64,000 nt of DNA from Echinostoma caproni (Eukaryota > Platyhelminthes > Trematoda > Plagiorchiida > Echinostomatidae): the NCBI GenBank assembly GCA_900618425.1, contig UZAN01039955.1, forward strand, positions 32,735-96,734. The letters are read 5' to 3'. Shown one piece after another: positions 13,401 to 24,560 of this stretch. The translations under genes and the position numbers were made by a program. Under the pieces are notes generated by a model. The model was given only the letters and a program-made list of their open reading frames with translations, was not told where the DNA came from and made no database searches. Numbering within the stretch: the first letter of the stretch is position 1; the number at the start of each line of letters is the position of its first letter.

Positions 13401-16400
13401 TACCCCTGTGAAAACTGGAAAACATTCTGGACCGCTTACAATCCAAATACCAATGTCCGAATGAGATATGCGATCTTTCCTGTCGTGCTTAAGTGAACGC
13501 GCCTGTGCTTTTTCCTGATGTACTTCAGTGGTGTATGTCCTGATGGTGGGTCTTTATTGTGTGACGTATGGCAGAAAAGCTGCGATTGGGTTGAGTGTTG
13601 AAGTAACCAACTTGCCCACTCCGATTCAATTATTCCTTTACTCTGCCTTATTGTGTTCAAATACTTTGCAAGCCAGTTACCAGCCCCATATCATATTCTA
13701 TTTCTCTGCAATAGGTAACAGTTAAAACACAGCAAAATGGCCCGGTACACCTAAAGTCCCAAGTTACTGTGATGATTAATCTTTTCGATTTCGCCACGGG
13801 AAGGGTTTGTTTTAATTTCGAGTGAACATCAAACGAAAATATACTGTATGGACAAAAAGAGAGCGGTAATATACGATCCACGAGATACATTCGGAGTTCA
13901 CATCCAAAACACCCGGTTATGGGCATGACTGGTGAGCTCCTTCGAGAGCGATATTCCAAATATGTGGTTGACTGGATAAAGTGAGAATTGTTTGTTCCAC
14001 ACAAGTCTGAAAGATGGCCATTCAACATAACAAACGGAGAAAGGGGTTGAAAATGATATCGTATCAACCAGAACGGGGAGAAATCGGGTAAGGAATAACC
14101 TAAGAATTAATTTCATTCAGCGAACGGAATCTGTCACCCTATACCCCCAATACGCCTTTCTTGTGGTTCGATCGGGAGTATCGGAATTCCACACTATATT
14201 GTTTTCGCACCCCTTCTTTCCCTCTGCCCTTCGCTTCATCCGCTGCTTTCAAATTTCAGAATATTGATCGCATGGCGTCCATATTTTTATCTGCTCAGCA
14301 TTGTTTTTCACAGCTCTACAATGTGGATCACATTTGTATCAGATTAACGCATTCGCATCTGTCTAGCCGAATGGGTTGTCACCACACGCATTCCGTGGTC
14401 TGAACAGAGAGCTGCGTACAGCAGGATCGAGCCGGAAAAGAACGATGATGAGGATAAAGACAATGTTTGCGTATCCTGTGTGAGCTTGTGCGTGTGCGTG
14501 CATGTCTGTAGCAGATGGACTTATCGCAGAAGAAAACTAACCACTGCAACCAGACAAGCAAGCGAGTAGATAATCCATTTACTAAAAACAGATGTAACGA
14601 TTTGAAGATGTATAGACAAACGTGTGACGCAGGTGCTTTACGTTACGCGTGTGTAAGTTTGAGTAAATCGGAACAGCAGCAACGAATTCTACTGCTCAGA
14701 TCAGCATGAGGTCCCACTCAACATGGTGTCCCGTGCAGCTGATTTCCACTACCCAACTGAGATCTTTTGAAATCGATCCGGTGCCCCACCCTCTGATTTC
14801 ATGAAATGATACTGATGCATGTCAAGACAACGCAACGAACCGCATAAGCTGCGCATTTATTTTACCGAAATAAAGGAATCCAATGACGGTTATTCCTAAA
14901 CAGTTCACAAATAATTGTGAGTTAAATACGAATTAAAGATCTAGCCTAGCAAGTTCAATTAGGATAGTGTACCCAAACCCAAACCTGATTTAGTCGTGGC
15001 CTCAGATCAGGATTAACGGATAGTATTATCAGTTTCTCTTCATTGCTGTTGAATCAAAATAACTGACGCACAGACACCCACACACATGCCATTCGTCTGG
15101 CGCACCCAGAGTTCAAAACCCTAAAGGGATGGGATATGCACTACACATCAGCCATAGTCCGAGTCTCTAGTACTTCCTGAGTGTTTTGCTGACTGGATGA
15201 ACTGAAGGCTTTGAGTGAAGGATTGTCGGACCAAATCAACTTAATACTAATTCAGAAGATCGACTTTCACAGGTAGGATAATACTTGATGTATTTCTAAA
15301 GTATTTTGTCCCAAAAAACAGTATCTGAAATGGAAATCAGAAGAGGAAACAAACCTGTTACTAGGTTTATCTATCTACACCAATACAGGACCAGAGAGAA
15401 AATTGATAAGTTAAATTGTGATTTGCACATATCCAGAACCTGTGGAATATTTGACAATCCATACAGACATGGGAATATCGTCCCCGTTTACCGAATACGT
15501 TTGGAAGTTTCATACACTGTTGGAGTATAGGAAAGAAAATCTGGCATACAGGAGAGAACGCTAGTTGTTAATATAAAACTTTGCACAGTCAACTACCATA
15601 GTTGGCAATTCATTTAAAAATGTATCATTGATTGAATACCGCCATACTGGTCTCGTTGACTTTAAGAACTGGCTAAACAGTTTTCTCAGTCCCAAATATA
15701 TCGTGCTCAAGTTTTCCTTCCTGCCTTCAACCATGCATTGTTGCTAACGCATCGTCAATTGAAAAGAAAACTAATCAATGTCATATTTTTTTCTGACTTT
15801 TATAAATCTGCCTTCAGTTCTCTTCATCAATTTGACAAAATTAGTTCAGTAAAAAACAAAGTCAATGTTGTTGAGGATGGTCTTCATTCGTCTAATGCAG
15901 TGGATTTTTCGACAGGATGGAAATAACAGCAGTCATACTGATAAAAGTCTCTGAAATCTCCGGAATCAAAGTGGAACCCCGAAGTTGATCATTGCCATAC
16001 TCAACCGCACTAGGTGTTTCCGGGAGCGCAAACAGTTCAAGCAAATGAGCATAGGAAAAGTCTGACCGCGGAACACTAACAAACCTGGATGAGAACACTC
16101 CAGTCTCCAAGTGTGATCAACAAGTACCCGCATGATGGTCAACCGAGCACATTTGCCGGTGTGATAGATAAATGAGGCCCTGCAGTATGAACCGATTGAG
16201 AGGAAGTGAACTGGACAAAGGACCTCATTATTCTTATTAGCCATGGCAGCAACTGACAGTCTATCCTGCTTCTCCATTCCCATTGTTCGAGGACGTGAGA
16301 TGAGGCCGAGATCAGTACCGGATTCCCATGACTCAACAGTTTCCGTTCTTCTGAGCATTTATAACCCACGATATCCCAGCTCATATTGTCACGTAAAGTG

Positions 16401-17133
16401 CGAAATCTGGAGAATATCATCCTGCACAAATAAAAAAAAGAGTAAAGATTGACGATTGCAAGAGGAAAAAAGAGTTGTGTCCAAATGAGAGTCAAATTTT
16501 ACAAGAATAGACAATCCGTCTGGACAGTCATGTGTGGTTCTCTCTTCGTCGTGCGTAGGGAATCTTCGCCAGTGTCATCAATATTTTCTATTACACACTT
16601 TGGTGTGACGGAAAATAGGTAAGAGCCGTGAACCCCACAGTGACGAGAATCTACCATTCGGTGATAGAAACCAGCCATCCGATTCCCGAGAGTTGGAGTA
16701 GTGAACTGCACAAGGTCCAGTATTGAGACGGAAGCGAGCAAAGCTTTTTATTACACAGTTGTGTTCCAAGTGTATGCAGGCGCAACACATACCTGTAAGC
16801 CTAGCTATAATGGGACCAATATTCAGTTTACAAATCTATGCTGGGTTTGAACAAGTTTAAATGTGCTACACTGAACCAAAGAGAAGTTTAAAGAACCATC
16901 AACGGAATTCTCTTCGTTTTATCTCACCGGGAAATCTCTAGGACGTATTCAATACGGTGGTGACGCATAACCAACGCGAAAAAACGAATAAATATGGCTC
17001 CAGTCTCGAGTATATATGACTCCGATTATGATCATGCACAGATTGAGAAATTTTACTGAGATTCAATGATCAACTGTTTTTAACTTTATTCAGTGGATAG
17101 GAAAACCGGGGTGTTTCCCATGGTTACGGAACC
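10494..17133. other. Intergenic sequence, no gene recognised
   Basis: Short frames only, no recognisable domain. A TAG-rich stretch follows the LTR-like repeat at about 10495-10516. One ambiguous base lies at 13072. I see no RNA gene or retrotransposon coding signature. Confidence 0.4.
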
Positions 17134-17220
17134 TTAGCTCAAGGTTCATTAGCATTTTCTCATAGAGTTTCATCCTTAGCTTATAGTTCATCAGTCTTCG
17201 CTTATGGTTTATGAGTCTTA
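17134..17220. repeat. Short imperfect tandem repeat (about 20-26 nt units)
   Basis: Successive units resemble TTAGCTTATAGTTCATCAGT, each with a Y-GCTYA-RGGTT-ATNAG pattern (for example at 17134, 17176 and 17197). Units are diverged and vary in spacing. Confidence 0.5.
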
Positions 17221-17459
17221 TCCACTGTTATATCGCGAGTAACTGAGGCCTAGTTGCCTCACATACATTCATACATGCAAATCTTTGGTGTCAGTAAAGT
17301 CCTTTTTACCCATACAAGTGCATCACATGTTTTATATACTAATTAAAGCTTTCAACTGTTTTTGACATACATACGTGAACAAGACTTGTTAATTCAGTTA
17401 TCAATCGAGTTTTTTTTCTGTTACATAGGTTTTGCTACCGATCAGTGTTTGTAGTGGTG

Positions 17460-17537
17460 ATCACCATCATCATCGTATGGCGAAATACGGGGAATCGAAC
17501 TTCACTGATCACTGCCAAACTCGCAATGCATATGCAT
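17460..17537 (-). mobile_element. Orphan 3' tail of an RTE-like retrotransposon
   Basis: On the minus strand it reads GCATTGCGAGTTTGGCAGTG, GATCAGTGAAGTTC, then an eroded second half of the palindrome and ATGATGATG. This is the 3' terminus seen after the reverse transcriptase of the elements ending at 44538 and 51106. No coding region of that element precedes it, so it looks 5'-truncated. Confidence 0.7.
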
Positions 17538-17540
17538 TGG

Positions 17541-17890
17541 GGTTTGATGGACAGGTACTGCTAGGGTGTCCAGGCACTAAGTAGGAGAACAATCAGGGTT
17601 CTCAACCAAAGTCTTTAGTTCTGACAAGAACCTAACCGCAAGGCAGCCGGTGAAGCGAAGTGGAGGCTCATTTACTTGGATCAATTACCCCTTCACCATT
17701 TTTTACCGAGTGAAACCCAAATTCCATCCGAATCCCCAACCTGGAGGATCAGGAGATTGGACTTTGTCAGACCTCTACTCTTCGACCTTCCAGGCATGAT
17801 TAGATCTTCGGCTTGACAGAAGCTATTCTGTGTCGCTCGTTGGGTCAGAGCGGTGCAAAAGCCATTACACCAGGTCTAGGTGCAGTCTCG
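17541..17890 (+). mobile_element. RTE-like 5' leader fragment
   Basis: The stretch from about 17580 to 17720 aligns with the non-coding leader (about 52830-52975) in front of the RTE-like endonuclease at 53300. Shared words include TTTAGTTCTGA, AAGAACC and TTACTTGGATC. No endonuclease reading frame follows here, so this is a fragment. Confidence 0.5.
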
Positions 17891-18114
17891 TTGTGATGGT
17901 CATCATGATGGTGATTACGCGATAAAGTTCGTGTAACAATATCCTGGAGGTTTTGAATTCGAACCCCACCACCACTGACATCCGTCTTGGTTTGGATTCA
18001 GCATCCTTCCATGAAGTTGGCTGTATTTTGGCATATTCACTGAATAAAAAGGAAATAAACGCACAATTAAATGATTTTTCATAAGAGCAAGAACGAGCAT
18101 AGTCACAGGACAGG

Positions 18115-18267
18115 TTGAATTCAACTGTATCACGTTATCTCTTCAGCTGTGTACAAACATTCATGTGAAAGTTTGATCAGGACATTGTCATTGTCATTGT
18201 CCTGATCGAACTTTCACATGAATGCTTGTACACAGCTGAAGAGATAACGTGAAACAGGTGAATTCAA
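18115..18267. repeat. Long hairpin: 70-bp inverted repeat with 13-nt loop
   Basis: Arms 18115-18184 and 18198-18267 are reverse complements with four mismatches in 70 (about 94%). The loop is TTGTCATTGTCAT. The arms contain TCACGTTATCTCTTCAGCTG and CATTCATGTGAAAGTT. It could be a small foldback/MITE-like element or a local inverted duplication; a transcript would form a near-perfect RNA stem. Confidence 0.9.
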
Positions 18268-20330
18268 TTATATGATTATTACAAAACAAGGTATAGTGTC
18301 TGGGGTTTCCATCTAGAGGGTCATCGTTCGATTTATGACAGCTTTCTTGTTTTCCTCGATCATTTCGTTGTTGTCGTCACAGTAAAAACACCCAAATAGA
18401 AAAGATGGAGTATTGTTTTTCCCATTGTGACCTCGTACTTAAGAGAGGGTTAGGCGAATGGTTAACCAAAAGCGGTATGTACTCTTCAACTCAAAACTAG
18501 TCAACAGCATAAGAAGTGCGGTGGTCATTGCTAGAAAACGGTGGCGGGCAGATTGTTGAATCCAGATCTGCATGTTCATGAGACCATGTAAAACGGAAAG
18601 ATTCAGGAAATTTCTTTTACTCGGGAATAATGAATCTATGAAAAATTACATATTAAATCATGCCAGCTGATCCATAATTGCACTGAAATAGTGGCGAAAG
18701 TGATAATTGAGATTCCGAAATGCACAGATCGACTTGTTTGAGATTTTGACTGATCCTAACTCATCTGATCAATTGGAACTTTTCGGATGGTTGTACACTC
18801 ACCTACTCATAGCTGCCCCATAGCTCTTTTACTTTAGCTTGACATTTCTTCGAGCTAATAGTCAGTATGCTACACTGTTAAAAATATCGTAAGAAACGAT
18901 TCTCGCATACATTTTTACCGCTGAGTCAGGCTAGACTAACGTTTTATGCCCACCCCCTCCTGACAGACGACGTTGTTCACAAGGAACTTTTGCCGTTATT
19001 GCTGGTACATCGACAATTCAACACTCCTTGAAAATGAATCATACTTCCTATAAAAAAGGTTTTGAGCTATCCTAACCGAAATTCTTTCTTTATGATATAA
19101 CGACTGAAACGAATGAGGCGACATTTGTAATGCACATCAAGTGATTTGACCTTTTCCGGTTGCTGTAAGTGCTGACCAACCTTACAACGAACGCTAATGT
19201 ATCATCTGGCATCATGAAAACCCCCATCACATATGTCAGCTGAGTTCTGAAACGGATGAACAACTGGCACACAGGGCCATCATAAATATGGTATTAATAA
19301 TGGTTTTTAAAAGTGGTTGCATTACGGAGTAATTTGGGGAAAACCACATAGATCTGTCTAATTTTTCTCAAATCATTTTCTAACTTGCAACTGAAGTTCA
19401 CGCTGGAAATTTTCAAATTCGGATTAGCCAGTTTGAGACATCTGAATAACAGTAACAATATCGAAATAGATTAATATGCCCAAGGTGAATGGCAAACTCA
19501 TCAGGGCTATTTTTTTGTCGTTGTATAGGAAAATAAAGGAAATATGATCCACTTCAGATCCAACATCTTTCTTCAGTCAAAAACCCCGTTCTTGCTAACT
19601 TTTCATTAAAAAATTATAATTGTACAACTGATAGGAAAGTGCATCCTTTGTCTGAATGCGCGATGATTCTCTTTTAGCCATTGCTATTGAATTTATGTAT
19701 TACTTGACTGTACCCACAACAACTTCATATTCGAGGAGTGCATTTTTGACACTCGGACCTTCGCATTCTCGTTTGAAGAATAGAAGATAACGAAGCAGAT
19801 TCACAGGAAAGCAGAAAATCCCAAGTGGTTTGTTTTCTACAAGTGTCTATTCTTTCATCGATCAGTGCGGATGCTCAGATCTTGATTAGAAAACTGACAA
19901 ACTTATGCAGCTTGCTGAACTCTCGCCTTCCACATCAGTAACAGTGTGGTTTGTGCTCCGGAATCTTGGTCAAAAGTAGATAGTTAGGGTCCACTTGTGT
20001 TCGGAGGGTTATACCTGCTTCCATCAAGGCGGCGAAAGATGTCGTAAGAAGACCAGAAGCGGTATTGTTGCATTCATAAATGCATCGTGATGTGCCAGGT
20101 CCGAAGTGCGTTGAATCTACTCTCGTAAAAGTGTTGACCGACCGACTGTCGAATATCGCTCAAGATTTTTGTCATTTTATTTCATTACTTTCCATTTCCA
20201 GTTTGAAACTAACTCATTTCTGGACCACCGTTCCATTCCTGACCCCCTTTCCTATAAACAAAGTGTTTACATATTATTTTTCACAATTTTAAACCGACAT
20301 CTTCATCCCCTTTGAAGCTATTTGGTCTAA
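18268..20330. other. Intergenic sequence, nothing recognised
   Basis: No reading frame, RNA or repeat signature that I can name. Confidence 0.4.
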
Positions 20331-20925
20331 GTAAATTAAGTTTATCCAGCTCAAGAAGAAATCCTGTTCTGTAGGCAGGTTTATCACCAATCTTCCTGGT
20401 CTATACGTTCATGGTTTGAAGTACTCAATTTCCACAAACGACCATCCCACTTTTCTACACATAACAATTTACTCTCCTTCAACATTTCCTTACTTTACTC
20501 AGCAAAAACAGCTTGGAGAAACATACCGAATTCGTGTACTATTACTGTTCTCAAACTGTCTTTGAAAACAGCTGCCTCGTTTTTACATTTGCCTTCTCTC
20601 TATCATTTATGGACGTTTTCACTGACACAGTAAACACCATTTTTGGCCCGTATTGTCCTCGTGAGGATCTTTCTCCACTATGTTGGGATAACATTCCTTC
20701 CGATAAAACAGAAAGAAGTTGCCTGTAAATCACACAATTATTTTGCAGTAAATCAACCATCCCGCAGGATTAAGTGTGAAATAGAGAAGTGAGATGAACC
20801 ATTTTCTGGATGTATACTGGCAAGAAAGAATGGAAAATTAGTTTGGCAAGGAATCAGTCTCCTTTATGAACGGCAGAAAGCTGCAAAACTTCATAGTACT
20901 GATATCATCTAGTTGAACTCGATGC

Positions 20926-21620
20926 TTATCCACTTCTCGGACACGCTTCTTCCCGTCGAGCTACTCCAGGATTGTCCCTTCCTATAAAAAGTTTCAAACT
21001 CCTCCCAGTATGAAAAATGTTTGAAGTTGAACTTGATGGCCAAAATCCTTCCAACCTCAAGCATGAGGTAATGATAACTATCGCCAAGAAATCCGCAGTT
21101 TCCTGTTCCATTACGAAGTCATAGAGACCTGTCGATATTGTCCCCATCCCTAAAGTATCCACTTCTAGTGTTTTGTCTAAGTGTTATTAACCTATTGCAA
21201 TCTTTTCCCCCCGGGCTAAAACTTGCTGAACGTGATAGTGTTAGTCGTCCGTGTTCTTCTTTGACTGGCCTCAGTGATTCGATCCAGTTTGCGCACAATA
21301 TGAGCATGCCCACCTTTCGGTCGGAGGATTTTGTCGTCTGCTTCATCACCAAGTCTCTAAATTACTCTGCGAAATCCTTTCTTTGTACAGTTCTTGATTA
21401 TTCTCCTGCGTTCAGCTTCTTTTCTCCATCATCTCTTTGTCACACAATACAATCGTTTTATCATCCAATAACTTTTCATTTGTGGATAAAAGATCATTTT
21501 ATCCTGCGAATTTCATCTAGTAGGTTTTGGAGGAAATTATCCCTTCCATTAGAAAATCATCCAAGTGTACTAATGGATGCTGTGCCTTTCGCCCATTATT
21601 CTGTATTTAGGTGATCTTTC
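20926..21620 (+). mobile_element. CR1/Jockey-like reverse transcriptase fragment (decayed)
   Basis: Plus-strand frames with several shifts carry VDIVPIPKVSTSS, then YRPIA-like CY*PIAIFSPRAK, the canonical non-LTR RT block (pattern V-P-I-P-K ... Y-R-P-I-A-L). Next come DSIQFAHNMS, then VVCFITKSL and CTVLDYSPAFSF, equivalent to the QFAYR...LDFSSAFN block containing the first catalytic aspartate. Stops and frameshifts make it a pseudogene. Its true left edge is unclear and may reach about 20330. Confidence 0.6.
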
Positions 21621-23169
21621 CTTGTAATTGATAAACTCACGAAATACACAGGTGTTCTTCAATGCAGTCTATCTAATTTCCTTTCTCTGACTCTGAAAAC
21701 TACTCATCTCTTTTCCATTCAATCGAGCCCCAAACTTAATCCACCGGTGGTTTTGAAGTACTTGCTTACTCTTTCGAAATCATCCCAGTGAACTTTCACC
21801 CGACTTACTTGAAAACGATTTCACTGCTCGTCGTCACGGTGTAGCAAACCTTAACTACATTTCACTCCTAATAGAATCCTATCAGTAATTTGCAAATATA
21901 TATATCAAAATGATCGTGTTCCATACTCGGAACGCACTACACATGCAACTTTGGGGAGCAATGTTTTTGTACTTTTTCACTTGTTTTCTTTTTGTCGTCA
22001 AATGCAACGGCTTAGCGTGCCTTTTCACCAAAAGGTAGCTATCCCTGCTTACAAAAATCTTTCACTACAATATCATCATAGCATCAACATCATGATAAAA
22101 TATTTTTCCTTTAATTCGTCGATAGAAATGAACGGGATCATTAAAGCAAAAATGATAGTTGTTGTTGTAAGAACTTGAATAATCGAGAGCTCGAACAATG
22201 CGTGACTCCTCTTTAAAGCTCCAAACAGGCATTGATTACAGAAGAAAATCTTTCACCGGGGTCCAAGCAAACTCCGTGCCAAAATGTCCCCGAGGTGGAA
22301 CATCATTTGCTAAATTAACAGTAATCTTTCAATACTTGATCCACTTTACACACCGTCTAGTGGTACTTGTTCTTCTCTCGCTTCACAGTCTTCTTTTAAC
22401 ACCACAAGATTTACCACATAGGTACACACCTTGATCTCACCCCTAATTCAGCTTACGTGGACTTGTCGAGGTGAAGTAACTGTACTTGGAATGTCAATTA
22501 TGTTACTGGGTCAACTGATTCCAGAGATTCACGTGCTCAGCTATGCCTTATGGAATTTCCGATCCCTTGAAAATACTGACGATCAATTCATGAAAAAATA
22601 GTGATTTGATGCTACAATCTAAGTTCTTTATTAAGACTACGCCCTTTCGATTGGTTGAGCCATATTTCCTCTTTCTCGGACTTATCGCACGATGACCACC
22701 CGAAAGACCTAATCCCGCTTACAGCTAATCACTTACAAGCATGATTTACTCAATTATGTACCTTTTATGGTCTCGTTTTCCAGGTTACAGATTCCCACTC
22801 GAACAAAAATGCGTAAACGCAGTGGCTGCCAGTCAACGCTTGGTTGCATTCTCTCGTCCAAGATGACTGTGCTCTTCTCATTGGTCAGCACGAACTGCAA
22901 GTCGCCTAGCGCAAAGATGATGAATCTGATACGCACACTCCATTCACGTATCCACCACAAAACGTGGATGGTTTATATACAAAAATTTTGAATCGACCAA
23001 CAGGTTGAGGACCCATTTGTTGGAATCAATGATTCTAAATGCTCCCCTACGGACAAAGAGCACTGTAAGAAGAAAATAGGAAGTGAAGTAACCTCTTAGG
23101 TAAACTCCTCTTGGTGTGGCAAGTTTGAGGTTCTTTTGATTATTTTGGCAATGGCATCAACTATTTAGC
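21621..23169. other. Between two CR1-like segments; one unresolved open frame
   Basis: Likely more degraded retroelement or filler sequence. A minus-strand frame at 22754-22960 reads like ordinary protein (for example VLTNEKSTVILDERMQP) but matches nothing I can name. Confidence 0.3.
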
Positions 23170-24560
23170 CATTCAGTGTTTCCCTGGATTTTGCATTATA
23201 AAAGTATCATCATAACCAAGTTATACAGAGCTCTCCTTTGTACTCAGTCTCACATTTCAATTTGCTGCACATTGTTGATGGTGACTTTAACCACGCGTTC
23301 ACATATCTCACTACCACTTCTAGCTTCACCGATATTTGTCTACCCTCCACAGGAAGTCGATCAAAGTTAGACAAATCAATTACTTATCACCCTGAACATT
23401 TTGTATTTAACCTCAATAGAGATCATGATTGGATTATAAAACGAACTAAAATACACGCCTGTCCGGTTCACAGTACACTGACAACAACCAGATCACCATT
23501 TGTCTTCGCAATATTTCCTCCCCAGAAACACTCTTTTTCTTAAGAGTTCTATTGGTGTCGCTTCTTTGTGATTTTTCCCCTATCGTTCTTTACATAATGC
23601 AGTCAGCTTATTCACCAGAACACTCAACAATATTTTAATCTAGCCTGCTCTTTCTGCAGTCCTCCTACAAACCAAACAGGTGCACGCTAGATGCAGTTGC
23701 CTCTTTTGTCCGTAAAATTATCAAATCACTGAATGACGGTGCGAAATCTGAACTATTCATATGCTTTTGATTCTATTCCCTTCTCCGATCTCCTTAGTAA
23801 ACCGGGGACCTTCGATTGTCAAAAGCATTCGTTAGCTTAACTGACTGATTACTTCTCAGTGAGAGCTCTTAATATACGCTGACGATCTAGTTTTATGTCA
23901 GACGGTCCCTAACGTTTCCTGACAGCAGAAATACCATTCAATGATTCTTTACTAATTTTGGTCTCACTCCTAATCCCTCTAAATGGTTCCAATGTCTCTC
24001 TGCCTTACCACTTGCCTCTTTCCTATCTAATCCGGTATCGATTAGCTCGGAGCCGGTATCCTGGTTGTTATATTAAATACCTAGGGTCTTTTATTGATGC
24101 TAATTGTCATTGAACTTCTCACGTTCAATATACCGACATTAGATTTCGACGACTTTCTTTTCGTATTGATAAAATTATCTGAACTCAACAAACGATCACC
24201 TCAAAATTCGGGTGTCATTGTGTTTTCCCGTTTTACTTTAGTATTCTTTATTAGTTTCCTGAAGAAAGACTAAGTTGCTTCAACATGGACAGATGAACAT
24301 TAACTGTCTCTTTAATCCGGCTGAAGAAGTTGATAACCGATCTTTGTCAGCGTTATCTAAATGAATGTGAAAAGTTTGTACACAAGTTGCTTATAGATTA
24401 TACGAATCCACTGCACACATATTTACGTTGCTGTTGATTCTATCCTTCTACTAGATCCAAATAGCGCTGTGATCCTTCATGCATTCACATTTATATCGTA
24501 AATCTACGACACCCGCTGTAGTAAGTATTTCGGCTAACAAAGAACAGGTTTTTGTAGACT
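23170..24560 (+). mobile_element. CR1/Jockey-like non-LTR retrotransposon fragment (decayed)
   Basis: Order of remnants on the plus strand: VDGDFNHAFTY (about 23275), the endonuclease GDFN block; SYKPNRCTLDAVASFV (about 23665), the RT block before the first catalytic aspartate; IKYLGSFIDAN-like sequence near 24070; then LCQRYLNECEKFVHKLL and NPLHTYL near 24340-24420, typical of the C-terminus. Multiple stops and frameshifts are present. The order EN, RT, C-terminus shows one element deleted internally. Confidence 0.6.

Noticed and set aside
16180..16720. Repeat family around GAGTGAACTGCACAAGG-like words (about 16199, 16696 and 42441)
   Set aside because: The similarity is limited to some 20-40 nt and I could not extend it into a credible alignment.
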